From positions 1 through 64,000 of the forward strand of contig MU394061.1 of the NCBI GenBank assembly GCA_022578605.1: a stretch of 64,000 nt of DNA. The letters run 5' to 3'. This document shows, one piece after another, positions 44,801-59,286 of the stretch; the first letter of the stretch is position 1, and each line of letters opens with the position of its first letter. The DNA comes from Camillea tinctor (Eukaryota > Ascomycota > Sordariomycetes > Xylariales > Xylariaceae). The position numbers and the translations under genes are program-made. The notes under the pieces were generated by a model. That model ran no database searches, was not told the origin of the DNA, and saw only the letters and a program-made list of their open reading frames with translations.

Positions 44801-47800
44801 TAGGGTTGTTGATGAGGGGGGAAGGGTTTGTTGGCTATCGGGCCCTGTTTGATATGTACATGAGAATTGTTTGAGGAAGGTGTTAAGGTTGGAGATTCAC
44901 AGTACGGAGTATAGAGGATTAGATGGAGGTAGGTGCAGATAGTTACGTAGGGAGCAAGGTTTAGAGAGTGAATTATCACTTATTCTCCAATCGTCGATTA
45001 TTTGGCCGAGTGACAGGCTAGTCGGTCATTTAGGGTAGTTACTTAATTTGCTCAGCCGTATAGTTATTTAGTCAACCCAAGTTTCATATATTGTTAGTGA
45101 TGTTGAAATTTATAGCAAGTTCGTGGGAATGTGTAGGGTACTGCCGGACATTAAGACCAAAGTTCATATCATAATAGAAGACTAAATTACGTTGTTCACA
45201 TTGATATAAGTCCATACAATTAATTCTCACAACATGAATACTACACAACTTGTAACTAATGAACATACATACCAATTACCTATTTATGGCCGTTTTGTAT
45301 GAGGCCCGATGGTAGCCGTTCATGCTCAATAAGGGAAATAACAGTTATCTTTTTGGGATAAGAGCCAAGAAGCCCCTGAAGGATCAAGACGAACTGTGCT
45401 TTAGGTATGACAAGGAGAGCATGTATTGTTCATAGTACTTGAAAATATTTCCGATACTTAGATGGGGCTATTGTAAAGTCCCCTCATGGAGATCCTCTCA
45501 GTGCCGTTCACGATAATTTCTGCTGTGGGCCTCTGTGGTTCCATCGTCATAAAGACAATAGCTTCGAGGAAGATGGTGCTCAAGATCAGATCCTCTCCTA
45601 ATATCATGGTGCCTAAAGGAGCATATGGGTACGAAGAGAGTTGCGGTATATTGGCGGAGAGATAAAGGCTCTGTATGCTTGCAAAATAGCCGCTTGTGCT
45701 TAGGTCTGCTTCGGGTAAGAGATTTACTTGAACACAATAGTCTTCCTGCTATGTGCCGGGCACAATATTTCCTTCTTCTAGTATACAGTACGCTTTATGG
45801 TATCACTTGTAATTGTACAAGAAACATGGTTAAAACATGTCTCCGTATAATATACCAGAGTTATGGCGGTTTCTACTAGCTCAACGGTTATCCTGAGTTA
45901 AATGACTTATTTGTGTCTATATCAGTCTATACAGTAAAGTTATATGGGTTAATAGGACTTTCTCTACTAATTTCATGAGTATTATCAAGCCGTGACTTTT
46001 GATTTTTCATGATAGCGTTGAAGTTATGTTAAGAAGGTCTGTATTAACTCTATAATATAACTATTCTTTAGTGGAATTTGTTGACTCCTGTTTAGTTTTG
46101 GTCCGGTTGAGAATGATATAGTTCTAAAAAGGGGCAATTATACTTTCATAATCAGAATTCGTCTTTCTGAACTTTCTTCTATCTTGTAATCATATTTGTC
46201 AAAGCCCATAAATATTGTGGCTATAATCATAGGCATTTACTCGAAGTATATAGGGAGTTTTTGAGCGATAGACTAAAACTAAGGGTGCCTACAATAGCGA
46301 ACCATTTACATACCAAGTACTTGTTACGTTCTCCGCCAAGTGTACATCTCCAGATCAAATCGTCATCACTAGCTGTGACATTACACTTCAAAGAATAATG
46401 GAGCCCCTAATGGTTGTATACAAATGTGTAAATGGCCTTATTGTCCATAGTACTATCAACAGATGAAATTATGTCGATTAGGACAACATACGTAGATACC
46501 TTCACACTGTATACCTGACAAACGCGTTGTCCCTGAAGCCTTGCCCGCTCACAAACATTTTAACAAACCACCTGACCTCCCAGGATCTGCTCGCCAGGTT
46601 CAGGGATACACGGACGGCGGTTGCGGTGCAGATATCTGCATGCAGAGCAACTGATTTGCAAGCAGTATATGGAGGTTTTTGTTTTTTTTTCTCACATAAA
46701 TCTACGTCTGACGGTCGGGCCTACCCTCGTCTTTGCAACTACCGGCTGCTTTGACACTTGCAAGGGTTCATTAAACTGTAGGGCTATCAACACTATGAAC
46801 GAGGCACTATCCTGCGGAAAGCCCGGCTGGGGGGAGTAACAGTAGTAATATTGGGTTTCGTGATCGTGCTTGCATAGGTAGGTGATGGTAGCAATGAACG
46901 CTTGTCTCCTGATCCATACATGTATGTGCTAACGGGTATCAGGCATCAACCTAGGTATGGTAGTCAGATAGTTCATCCAAAACATCCCTTTTGAGTAACA
47001 TAACTCTATTTACGGACATGTCAGACACAAGGATCCCCAGCACCTTGTCATTGACAGCAAATGCTTGAAACCCAGACTACAACTATCAAATAACAAATTA
47101 TTGACATATGGGAAAAGTTAGCATTTCTTGCTAAATGAGGTAACTTGAAAGATGTATTGACTAATATGTGTTAATGAAATACAATCGATTACTGTCGGCT
47201 TGAACGCCGAAACGTATTCATTATCTACCTAGCGTCGACGGTCGTTCCTATAAATTCGGGAATAGCACACAACCTTCTAACCCTGTAACCTCATGGTGCC
47301 CCAGATGATATGGAGCCGTGATGGGGAAGACCGTTAGAGACAGGGGCCCTAATACAGTTAATACCTTCATCAAAGTCACATGGCTATCCCTTACACCCGG
47401 GTCTGCAGTTGGGAAGGGATTGTATAGTCAAAAGAACATCTCCAAAAAGAATCCCCACTAGACTATAAACTAAGCCTATACCTAGAGAGACCGAGACCCG
47501 TCGTGACCGCCTTCTCGGATAACCCTGGCAATGAGGTACGTCCTAAATTCCTAGAACCTGGTATGCGCATGACCAGGTTCGAAGTTATGGGTTACGAGAT
47601 GTCGCAAGTGGCTCTTCAACTGGGAGAATACCGAAATGATGTTCTCTTCCCGCTCCATCTACCTAGGTTAGGCGAGTACGCGTAGACGTTGATGAAAATT
47701 GTGGCCATTCCCGGGGTTCAGCTGAAGGGATCATCCAAAAGAGAACCATGGTCAGATACGTTTCACGTCCCAGAATCCCGGGTGAATTCAAATTCATCCA

Positions 47801-49420
47801 CTTCAATCTCACCGCACCTATTGCCCATTTTTTATAAGCGGCCTGACTAAGCGCTATCTCGGTATACTCCTTCGAATGGGGCCATTCTACCAATTCCGAG
47901 TAGCTCGGCTCTTTGGACGCATGACGTCTAATTCATTGAATTGCAAATCTCATTAAGACGAATTCGTGTTGGCGACGCAATGGCCAAGTCTGTTCCTAAA
48001 TGTTACCAATTATTGACGTTCTATTAGCAGCCGTAACTAGGTAATACCCGTCCGCTTCCCCGAAAAGAGGGAAGGGGGGAACGGAGGAGTAGAATAAGGC
48101 GATCAAGTATCCTAGCTGAACGGCTAGGCCGTGGAGAAGTTGTTACCGTAATTTAATAACATGTGGTTACGGATAACATCCTCCGTATTTCTAGAAGTCC
48201 TTTCTTCAGTCAGCAGTTTACCTCATGAGCGGGTTACGGGCTTCCCGACTGTAGGCATGTCATCCTGCGTTGGAATGCTAGATCGATCGTCAGATGCGGC
48301 TCATTAAACGTAATGTTTCGAGTTTTTCGGCAGATCCGATCTACAAAGGATTAGTGGAATCATTGAGCTTTAGAGCCCGGATCAGGAAATGACAGTAATC
48401 CTTGGTAGGGAATGTTTTGGCGAGGCACAATAACTAAACCTCGAGCTACGGGGTTCTTAATCCTGGTATAAAATAAAGCAATGACCAGTTTTTGCTAGGG
48501 TCACGAATTTGCACTAACCGGTCGAACATATCTACTTATTCACAAATGCAACGAGGTCATGGAGATACAATAAAGGTAATTCTAGAATAAGCGGCATTAA
48601 GTTCTACTTGATGCGAGTCTAAGTAGAATATGTCCGAAGTGAGGCTCCATATACATGAATCTTTGAAAACCAAATGCTCACATGCTAACATTGAGCACAT
48701 TCAGAAACACACTGGTATGCTAAGCGAGTAGAAAGAGATCTTTAAGGTCAGATTCGTCGTCCACGCCTGGTGTTGAAGAAAAAAACAGTAGCCACCATAT
48801 AGGAATGACATGTGAATTCGTTAAAGGGATGATCGACATCCCGATCTCCCCAATTATCCAAGAAACCGGATGTCCCTAGGGTATTGACATCGCTACCACG
48901 CCCTTCCAAAATCAGAATAGAAGAGAACAAATAAAATATTGGAGAAAAATGAAACAAAAAAAATAGACATTGTTAGTCCATTAGGTTAGCCTAATCTTGA
49001 ACCGCTAAGAGCTAGAGAGTTGAAGTGAAGAAAATGGTATCCAAAAGTCTTTTGAGAAATGCATAGAAAAACCCAGATGTAGACCAAGAAATAGCTTGCG
49101 GAAGAAACGAAGCGATGCTACTAGAAGAAAATGTTTGAAAAATGAAATCCCGACAAAATTTCTAAAAACATATGAAAGATGCGTAGACCGACTCCTATCC
49201 TTCCAATCATGGTGATGCAAAGATCGGTTGAGTATACAAATACAATCGTATAAACGCGTCGTAGGTTATAACTCTCCACAGTATTTCGTAGGTTGGTAAT
49301 GAAAGCGCTTCAACATCTCGACTCGCTCGTTCATTATATTCGTAATCTCATCGGAGAAACTTAATGAAACTTGGTAGTTTTTTTTTTTTTGTGAATGTGG
49401 TTTATGAGGGCCAGTTTCGA
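41842..49420. other. 7.6-kb gene-poor region
   Basis: No open frame here carries a recognisable family motif. 42000-44800 contains many pyrimidine- and purine-rich tracts, ATAC/TACA microsatellites and an 18-A run at 43897-43914. 45000-49400 is moderately AT-rich. A minus-strand frame of about 85 codons around 47663-47920 begins without ATG and is not called. The region could hold non-coding transcripts or decayed genes, but nothing visible supports a specific one. Confidence 0.45.
43897..43914. repeat. Poly-A run of 18
   Basis: Eighteen consecutive A residues in the gene-poor region, with no coding context. Confidence 0.8.
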
Positions 49421-51910
49421 TTAGATGATGTTGGCGATGCTAATTCTTGAGCTTGACCCGGCAGTTGGACTATCCCTACTGCTCTCGGTGCCTGCTGTGC
49501 CGCTTCGGGGTATGCTGGGCGTCTGTTCCATCTTGATCGGCGGTAGTATCTGCTGTGATAACCCGTACCCATGAACTGGACGGGGAGTTTCTGGCGCCAG
49601 CCCTCTTGCAAGTTCAACCAAACTGTCCCAGCCGCCCCATTCTTGTCGCTCTTCAACGTTCAACCCTGTCCTCTTTTCAAGTTGTGCAAGTCCTCTACCT
49701 GCGACTATGGGTGGTATCGGCGCAGGAGGATCGCGCTCTGCTCCAATCCAAACCCAAGCAGTCTCAGGTGCAGCTTGCATGTCGCTGCTGACGTAAATTA
49801 ACAACTCTTCATCCCTTATCAAGGCATCTTGGATCGCTCGAGGGCCAACTGAGACCACTTGTGGAGGATAACTGGGCGCGGGTGTTCGCGATAGCATGGC
49901 TGCTACATCTTGTTGCTTAGTAGCTAGGGTGCGGATAAAAAAGGATAGAAACCGTCCACAAGGGACCGCGATGTCACGTCGGGAATCGATCGACTTCAGG
50001 GCTCGTATACACGTGCAGGCAAACTCGTAGTAACCTGTAAATAATAGAAAGAGGGTTGAACGGAAGATGTGGGTTACGAGAAGAGCGGTGGCAGAGTCGG
50101 CCAAGGTCGCATTAGTACGCGCAATCAGTTGCGCTGTTTCCACAGCGATCACCATGCATTGTTCTATTGCTTCTCCTCGAGCTTCTGGTGGGCACCCTGG
50201 AGCGAGATTGTGCCTATGCAAATGTATGCGGGCGTTTAAGAGGTATGCTAGTGGCATTAGCATGTGGGGAGCAACAGGAAGTGTACTGTTTGGCTCGCAA
50301 GCAGGCGCAAAGCTTTTCTGACAAGATATCAAATAGTTGTCGAGTGTTGCGAGGTGCGGACGCTCGATGACAAGGCTCGAGAAGGCCTTCCTCAACGAGG
50401 AAAAAGTCCGGACCACGTTGATGATCACATGTAGAGAATGGGTCAACGGGTTCGCGTTTAGTGGAGGAACGGGTCCCTCAGGATAGAGGAAATGGTCGTC
50501 GCAGGGTTCTGGCAAAGCAGTATCGCAGTCGGTATCATCGATCATAAACGGCCGTCCTAGATCCAGGGAGAGCGTCCTGTCTAATACGTAAATGGCCCAC
50601 CACACTCTACGCCGCATATCCGCCTCGACCCTTGAGCGAATCCCGACTTCCAGGTGAAGATCCAAATCCTGACCACTCCTTACAGCCTTTCCCAGCCATG
50701 CCCACGAAGCTGATTTCATATTCATTTCGTTCAGAGCAAGCGATGTTAGAAAGAATACCCGAACGTCGTCCAGGACAAAATCATTGTTCCACGGGTCTGT
50801 GAGATTTCGAGATGCTTCTAAAAGCTCGCTCGCTCGCTCCGTTCGATCCGGGTATGGATCGCTGCTGAACAGGCTTCCCACCGCAAGTACAGCAAAAAAC
50901 ATGGAAAGCCAAGAGGCTGGGATTTGTCTTAAGTCGGCGTTCTGGTAGAGCCTATCGAATTCGTGCTGCAGTGTTGGCCAGTGTAGAATAGGCATCATGA
51001 TGTGCACAGCCCCGTAATAGGCGTTGAGAAGGCGGTCCGCCATATCCTTAGGGGGTAGTTGCGGTCTGTTCTGGTCAAAAGCTGCGAGCTCCGGTAGCTG
51101 GCGGTAGGGCACCGGGGCCTTCATGACGCCTCTAGAGACATTGCGGAAGTTCGCTCTCGCTCGGGAATAGTCGTGTAAGGGGTGCGCTCGTCTTCGTTTT
51201 CTGGGTTCGGAATGCAAATCGGGAAGTTGAAGCGACGGCTGCTCGGCGCCCTCCATGTCCACATCCACTTGACCACCTCGCTCAGCTAGCGTGCGCCGGA
51301 GGTTGCTATTCTCTCTGCGTACACGTTCAATCTGTTTCTCCAGGTCCTGGACCTGTTTGATGGACGACATCCGCCGGTTCGTCTCCTTGGTGAACTGGCA
51401 CTTGACATTGCGGCTTGAGCATTCTGAACAACTGGTTGTTTCCGTAGCATCACACTTGACCTTTCTTTCCCGGCACGCATCACAGCTTGTGCTTGTTTAG
51501 TAAATAAATCTAAGAAACAACCCCGTTCAAAATGGTACACACCTGGGATCTTTTCTCCTCTGTCGGTAGGCTCTCTTCTGCGCTTGAACGTTGGCCGAAA
51601 GCTGGGCACTTGATAGACCGGGAGTACTTGCCACTGATTCGTTAGACGGTAACGAGTCGCGGCCCATTACAGAAGTTGCTGTCACGGGTGTGTACGGCTG
51701 GAAGGGCGGCTGGCTCACGGAGGGCAACGGCGGAATCCCTATGGGCTGTGGCGGGTGTGTGGTATTCGACCTCACGCTCGTACCCATTAAGCTACTGAGG
51801 TACTGGGTTTGCGGTCTGGGTGAAGTTGCGGAGGAGACTGAAGAAGAATCGTATGACCTTGTGGATGGGTTGGGCGAGCGAGGGAACAGGTTGTGCGACG
51901 AAGCTGCCAT
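49421..51910 (-). CDS. Zn(II)2Cys6 transcription factor with fungal-specific domain
   Basis: Exons are 51910-51543 and 51485-49421, joined across a 57-bp intron, giving 810 residues. Splicing restores the binuclear cluster C-x2-C-x6-C-x7-C-x2-C-x6-C (Cys124, 127, 134, 142, 145, 152; DPSCDACRERKVKCD...CSECSSRNVKC). A coiled-coil linker follows (SSIKQVQDLEKQIERVRREN). The Ser/Pro-rich first 100 residues precede a basic QAQKRAYRQRRKD segment. The fungal-specific transcription-factor domain runs from about ADRLLNAYYGAVHIMMPILHWPTL through RRRVWWAIYVLDRTLSLDLGRPFMIDDTDCD. Such proteins bind CGG-containing promoter sites in the nucleus and act as pathway regulators. The first in-frame ATG, 51910 (GACGATGGC), is used as start. 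No adjacent target cluster is evident, so the regulon is unknown. Confidence 0.92.
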
Positions 51911-53327
51911 CGTCAAGCTCTCGAGCGCCAGTAGTGCGCAACCTGGTCGGGTAGTGCGTCCACGGGCTCCCCAGGTGGCTGGATTCTGGGGAGTTTCTGC
52001 TCAAGGAACATACAGATAGGTATTGCGGGCGTTTCTTTTTTGGGAGCGGGTGAGTATAAGAGGCAGTTCAAACTGCTTCCGCCGCGATTGGGTGAGGAAT
52101 GGCGAACATACAAGGGGGGCAAGCACCGGCAACGGGGTCTGAAGCTACCCTCGTACCGATACCACAAGGTCTAGGATGGATCTAGGCAAGCTTTTCTCTC
52201 GGTGTCCGTCCTTGGAACAAAAAAAATCCTGACAACCAGTCCAGTCCAGTTCGGCGCAGTGCCGCTGCAGCGTTGTACTACTACAATCCCGCTCTAGTCT
52301 TGACCGATTCTTGACTGGTTTGTGCTGCTCTAGATATTCAACACAACTAACCCCAGGTTTCCCGCGGAGGTCTAAGGCTTGGGCTTGGGCTTGGGACAAG
52401 GACGCTCAAGCAAGTTTGGAGCTGAAGCTGGAGGGGCAAACAGAGACTCGCAAACTCAACATCCAAGAGTAAGTAAGAGTGCGGCTCTCTGACTTGTCTG
52501 CAAGTATGCCGTCTAGATATGGAACCTCGAAGAGAACGATTGCCTAAACAGGAAGGGCTGACTGCCGGCAGGCGATGATGATAAGGTCATGTGCAAGTCG
52601 AAGGACGGAGTCTCGAAACTCATATGGTTTTCAGTGGTGTCACTTGAGAAAACCCACCATGGTGTGTTTGGCAAAGTGTGCCAACTGCGGCAGGAAGAAT
52701 TGGTGACAGAAGAAGAGTAAGTCTGGAAGAGGCTATGATTTGAGGAGAGGAAGGCGTCCCGTAGTCTAACTAGTCTGTTCACGGATAGTTAAGGTCGTTT
52801 CGTTATCCATCTAGGTTCTCTCCCTGGTCCGGGGCTCTCCGTGCGCCAAACCAGAAATCGGAAATATAATCTGGAGGGGCGAATCCTTCCACTATGTACA
52901 GTACCACTTAAGAACAATCCCTGTAAATGACAGAAGGGAAAAACCGAACAGGGCTGTCACTGATGTCCATCTACGCCAAAGCCCGCTAACCAACGTGTTT
53001 TGAGCAAAGAAGGCCAGTGGGCCTATCTGGTCCTGGCCTCGGACAAGTCACTTACAAGATCCTAGATCCATGCCACATCAAGAAAGCCATCCCGTGATAG
53101 CAGCCCGGTCTCTTTTGACTGTATGTACTATAGAAATTATAGGTATGTTGCGCCGTAGCCAAATGTGTAGGTACATGAGAGCTACCTATGTATGTAGACT
53201 TCATGTCCACATACCCGGGGCCCCCTCATCAACTCATCAAGTGAAATATTAATGTCTGAAACCCGTTGGGGGGAGGAGAGGGAGGGGGGTTCAAGTGGTA
53301 AGGGGGGTGTGTACGGCGGTGATAAGC

Positions 53328-53381
53328 TACTACTACTGCTGCTACTACTACTACTACTATTATTATTATTATTACTACTGC
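53328..53381. repeat. Imperfect TAC/TAT/TGC trinucleotide microsatellite
   Basis: About 18 triplets of TAC, TGC, TAT and again TAC in successive blocks. It lies outside any called gene. Confidence 0.85.
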
Positions 53382-54435
53382 GTACATTACATAGCTGGCT
53401 ATATGAGAACGGAACTGCAGTGGCCACGCGCGCCGCGGCAGGATAGGGTATTCCGCCCGATGAGAGGATTCCCCCTTCAACAGCATCAGATGCCGCATGC
53501 TACTGCTGCGCTAGGGATGAACTGGAATTCTCCAAATACATTCATGCAGCATCCTGTGTCGCTGGTAAGTTAGTTCGGCTGCCCAGATCATAGGCGAATC
53601 CTAGGAACATGCAACCTCCGCATTGGAAAGTTTCTACATATGTACCTATCATAGCTGCACCTTTAGCGCACAGAATATGTAGGAAAGCCTGCCGAGTCGG
53701 CATTCTCTCGGTTATGTATTTTCGAACCAGGCCCGCCGGGGGGCATGATGTGCATTCGGAACCAGCACGTGTGATCGTATGTATTTTTTCTTCTTTTCTT
53801 TTTGTTTGCGCGCTCACAGGGGGGGCGCTTCTCATTTTACTACACCACGCTACTCTATGATTTTCTCATCGTTGAGGAATAGCCCGTCCCTGTGGTACCC
53901 GGGACTCTAACTAGTTGGTCGTCCAGCTATGCACCGGATATCTTGGCGACAATTGTTTTGCCTACCGGCTGCTGACTGTGTAATGTTAATTAACCCGGGC
54001 ATTTCTCTGCTAGCGGCTTTGTTTCGTCGTCGTCCTGTAGCATCGGGCTAGCATGGCTAGGACCAGGCGTCTTGTTATGGGCCGTGGTAGATGAACGTCT
54101 GTGACCCGATCGCTCTAATAAAACATGGAATATGAAAAGGGGAGCCTCGTGACTTGCTGGGGGGATAACCGCTACCAACAGGGTAGTAAACTTGGATAAG
54201 TTTTGAAACGTACCAAAGATCGAATGCTTGCCATGCTTATGCTCGGTGGGCTTTGATGCAACCTAATCGTTAACCGGAGACAGAGGCCAATTGCGTGGCT
54301 GGCCCTGCCGATTCCAGACGGTTTATTCAACGGGTGCTTTTTTTATCCCTGGAGAAGCATTTGGCATATCATGTAGGTAAAGCTACGGGAACCGTCGTCT
54401 AATCCGTACAGCTCGCCCTGTGGCGTTTCCCCGGC

Positions 54436-54927
54436 TTGGAGAATCCTCATCCTTATCCTATACTAGCCAGTACATTAACCAACCTGGCCCTCGGCTTTTC
54501 AAAGGCTTCGCAGCTATTTTACGGCCCCCAAGATCAAATATATTTTGCGTATGGGGTTCCCAACCCTCCTCACCACGCTGCAGATATGTGGCCTGGCCTG
54601 ATGAAGAACATGAAAAGCATGCAAGGTGCCGTGAACATGTCACTGGCACTAGTACTCTGGCCCGCCGGCCACGCAATGGAGGGGTTTCCGGAAAGGTAGG
54701 TAAACAGGGGGTGGAGTTTTCCGCTGCGGTTCCCAATGTCACTAAGAGCTAGCAATAGTACTTACTGCATAAGGAAGGGAGAAGAGGATGGGCAAATCGT
54801 CCCTCTAGTGGCCGGCCGCGAACCGATAGCGCAAGATCTTCATGCTTGTGCCTTGGCTACCTACCCCCATGGGATCCAAAACTGGCATTTGCTGTGCTTA
54901 TTCGCCAGGGACTTTATATTTCCCTAA
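54436..54927 (+). other. Weak candidate: remnant of a small membrane-protein gene
   Basis: An open frame reads ILASTLTNLALGFSKASQLF, FAYGVPNPP and MKSMQGAVNMSLALVLWPAG, faintly resembling small DUF4267-type membrane proteins. A possible 60-bp intron (GTAGGT at about 54696 to TAG at about 54755) would join it to a second open frame ending at 54927. There is no ATG at the 5' end, so either a first exon lies upstream or this is a decayed copy. Recognition is uncertain. Confidence 0.2.
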
Positions 54928-57900
54928 TGTCTGTCCGTACCTAAGCTAGGATCCCCGGGAAGACGATGCCTTGAAATCGAGATATCAAGTGCAGTGAGTG
55001 GGTTCAGCTTAGGTGGAAACTAGAACGTTTTGTAGTCTAGAAAGCTTAGGGCCCCCGGCGAGTAAGGGAAATAAAGCCCCAGTCGGTATCTAAAGCAAGA
55101 AGCTAGCAATACAATTCGCGAGTAGAGTGACCTCAGGGCTGCAGAGTAACATGAAAAATGGAAACGAAACATATCAGTTACCACGCTGCACATACTACAC
55201 TAGGTAGGAAACTGTTATTATAGATCCCTACATGAAATGATGCCAGGTGCAAGTGTTATCGGTAGTTTCGTGACTAGGGTCATCATGTAGAATACCGACT
55301 ACTCATCGTTTTCTCTTGCATGCACTTAGACTATACGATTCACAAAATCCAAGAGAGGAAAAGGACGAGTGAGAAATGTCCAATCATGCCACAAAGTTAC
55401 CTACTGTACTAGTTTTCTATGCATATTCACCTTCCAGTCATATCTCTACCTAGACATCATTCAATTTCCCCCGGTCTATAAAAGCCATCACGGACAGCAA
55501 ATCACGATGCAAACCTATGAGGTGCAGTGTTCACAACTTATTAATACTCGAGATAATTACGACGAAGATGCATTTTCACAAATAAAAACCCGAAAGCGTA
55601 CACAGATTAAGTGTAGAATCCATAAAATCGTAAGTAAATTGCATACATACATGCCATTACACATACTAGTTTGTGTATGCGTAGTCTAGATCGATGGCGA
55701 CAACAGCGGGTCAACGAGACCAGGCCACGCGGATAGGTAGCAGCGGCAGTCAACGTGAAGCTAACGGCAGGGGGGTATTTTTACAAAAAGGCGTGGTATC
55801 GTGTGAAATGCTCGTGGAGAATCCCATCCCACAACTTAGTGTGTAAGTGCCCGGGCACCAGACAGGGATAAACGGTATACACACAAATGCTTTCCTTACA
55901 TATATATTCTTTCTATCTCTTGGTATTCTGAGAGCTTGAAATAGAAAGAGGGGGAAATTGCTTATATTTGCCAAATTGAGACTCCGCAAGGACAGTACAC
56001 CGGTCTCTCAAACCCATATCGAATCAAGTCATTTATCGCGACCGGTAGTTACTTGGCGTTGCCCGTCCACAATGCAGTTGTTACCTACGATGTCGTGGCA
56101 GTATAGACACAACCCGGCAGATAGCCGCGGATGTCAAATATCAAGATCGCCAGGGGAAACGAGTTTCTTTCTATGTAATTAATAGTATGTACAATGACTA
56201 CCGCGCCGAGGAAGGCCTACAGACCAGGGGTATAGCGATACTCATTTCATACAAGTAGGGGGGGCCCTGCCTCTCTACATGATGGGGCCCCGGGCGCTGG
56301 GCCACTAAGAATACTGTTGCGTAGAGACAAGCCTTTTTCCTTCACACGTGCGTATACACACGAAAGAAACACACACCCACTTCATATCGATTACTAAACT
56401 ATGTTACATACTATATGGATATCATGACATTTTCTAGAAGATTTGTTCCTGAGTGGGAGATTCGAGTTAATGCATCATCTCCAAAGAGCCTATAGATTTA
56501 CATTTACTCAGGTGCATACTGTATTGACATAAAGCAGCTAGGTTCTAGCAGTACATGTACGGAGTAACCCTAGGTAGAAACTCCATAGAAACATTCCTGT
56601 GTACGGGAGTGCCAAAGAGCAAGGAAACATGCAGCACAGAAATGTAGCTATGCACATAAGACTAGATTTATAAAAAGTCAACTCACCTAAGCCCAAGCTC
56701 ACCATTTCATCTCTGAATATGTTGTTTCCCCTCGACCAGCCATGTTATCAAGTTTTCTAATCACAAATCTGTGAAGGACTACGCCGCAACGTGGCGGTTA
56801 GAGAGTTAATTCGGCACATAGGCGGGTTCCTTTAGCTCCCCGCCGGCTGTTCCGTTAAGTGCGCCACATGGAGATCCGAGTTCCTCCCTGAGGGTCCTGG
56901 GGATATTGAACAAAAGGGCTAATGGGCAGACAGCCTTGCACGCCACACCTACTAATAATATACTAATGATATTAAAGGAATGCTCAACTCCAGAAAGATG
57001 GCATGTTTGAAAGCGAAGAGTAATCTACGGTGTTAAATGAAGTGCATAAAGTAGGGGACATGGAACGTTGACGGACGAACTTATTGTTGTTACTAACTTG
57101 GTACATCGGTAGTAGTGACAGTAGCGGTGGTGGTAATGGTAGTAACCCCATAGGTAACAGAGAATACATCCCGTCAACTCGATGTATATATGCCATAGGT
57201 TATATATGTCCTGCTATAAGCAGCAGGTTACACTATAGACGTTACCAATTTCCAGGGCCTGTCGTCGGAAGCCTTCCGACCGGACATTTTGATAAATCAC
57301 TTTTAACACACATACATTACAGCTGCACGTTCTAATGAAATCACTTGTTTCTAGCCTTCCAGAACGTTTCTTTACTGCTTCCCTGGGGTGATTCATATTA
57401 ATCTATCTGTAACAGAGTCTAGATTTGCACCCATCCTAGTAACTTGCATGGCTTGTGCCACCTCTCATCTCAACTATTTAATAATAATATGTAATGTGTG
57501 GTAGCGAACTCGTTTTTTGAGTTTATTTATGTTTATTTCGTACACTTTGTTTTCTTTGGTTCGTGGCATGATCTTGCAGTAAGTAATTCTATCTTGTCAT
57601 CGTCTTACGTGCAGAACAAGATCGGATTAAAGAAAATTAACTTAGGTACAATACCACCTAATATTCTCCGCATCTATGTTACCCTCGAGTTTGATGAAGC
57701 TTGCAAGAGTGCATTGACTGTTGCTAAGTTTATACATATAAATCGACCTAGGGTAGGATTGGGGAGGGGGGGGCATCAGACATGCTAACATCGTTTGCCT
57801 TAGAAAAAGACACGAGATCGACGGAAACCAACAGGTCCAAGAGAGTCATGGTGCCCGTCAGTGGATCATCAACAGGTAATCATCCGCGGTCTTTTCGACC

Positions 57901-59237
57901 GGTAGTCTGTGGCTCGCCGCTGTTAAGGGTTGGACGGTCAAGTTTGGAAGGAGAGAGATATATTTAGTTACGAAACTCAAGTTTGTCCATGTTGAACTTG
58001 TTAGGTAACTTCGCAAGTTGTATCAAGACCTGCAGAGGACTTAGGTTAGCGTCCCTCATCCATGGGAATTAGTGTCGGTCTAGTCTGGATGGTTGGCGCG
58101 TCGATCGTTCGGATTGATCCGGTTGGCTTCACGTCCGAGTCTGGTTCTATCACGCCAGGTGACAGTCTCGGTTGTAACAGAATGCAACATCACCAAGCAC
58201 AAGCATGAGTAGGGTGAATATGAGGACTTGGTAGTAGAATCAGACTCTTGAATATCCTCTACCTGCATCCCTTCACCTTGAGACATGATACTATGTAATG
58301 ACCTAATAGGTTTCGCCCTACCGTATGCACATGTATTCATCCAGAGGATGCTCATTAGGTTACCTCCTATATCAGCGCAAGATGATCAGACAATCTCGCA
58401 GCGGCAACTTATCACAAAATGCACATTACCCCTAGTAGCTAGTCCCAGATAAACAACACCGAACGGGAAATCTTGACGACCTCGTGTAAACGGCCATGTG
58501 CATACTCCATGCACTTGTCCATGGTTTCGCCGTAACAAGGGTTTTCCCACATTCCGGCTACGCACATCAAGGATCGACCAGGCTTCTCACCGAATAGTAG
58601 GACACCGAGCTTCCAACTACATTCTAGCTTCGCCGAACCGGGACGCCCTTTCAGGTTCTTTCATATGTCAACAGGGGCAGCATATGCTTTTAGGGAACGA
58701 CTGGTGAAGATGAAAGCCACGATACGGCAGCAAGCCGTCTCTTTCCCATTCCGAGACATGCATAGTATTGTACGACACTTGCAGTGCTGATACTTGCTCG
58801 ACTGGTCACTGAAGTGAAACTCTGGTTTGGTCGGAATATCAAGGCACTCAGCATATTATCCGCCTAGACTATATTCACCTCGTTCAAGCAGGCAAGTTTC
58901 AATACAGAGCACGCATTTAAGTTCCAGGCACTAGTTAGAACTTACTAACATGGGATGCGAAGCGATGCTGATCATCCCTGACTTATGCGATGCATATGTG
59001 CTTTCTTCAACCATAGTAGCGATAATAGCTGCTACACACAACTTTATGGACATGACGTATATCACCTCAGAATCGCTTGGCCAAGGTGAATAACAATAGC
59101 CATCAATAAAATCTGTAGCCAACCTTGAACGTGTATCATTGTCCTAAGTTTCAGCCACGCAATGATTGTTATAGAGATTACATGTAAGCAGGGGTGTTCG
59201 TATATCAGTTATTTCCTATCAGAATGACGAATCGGTA

Positions 59238-59257
59238 TTTTTTTTTTTTTTTTTTCA
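59238..59257. repeat. Poly-T run of 20
   Basis: Twenty consecutive T residues, just downstream (on the minus strand) of the weak coding candidate at 59287-59592. It could be a genomic A-tail relic or simple slippage. Confidence 0.8.
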
Positions 59258-59286
59258 TTCCAAACCACCTGGCCTAGATTATGGTC

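Noticed and set aside
47663..47920. Minus-strand frame with a protein-like stretch (KEYTEIALSQAAYKKWAIGA)
   Set aside because: It begins without ATG, ends after about 85 codons, and has no splice partner or recognised family. Evidence is too weak to list as a gene remnant.
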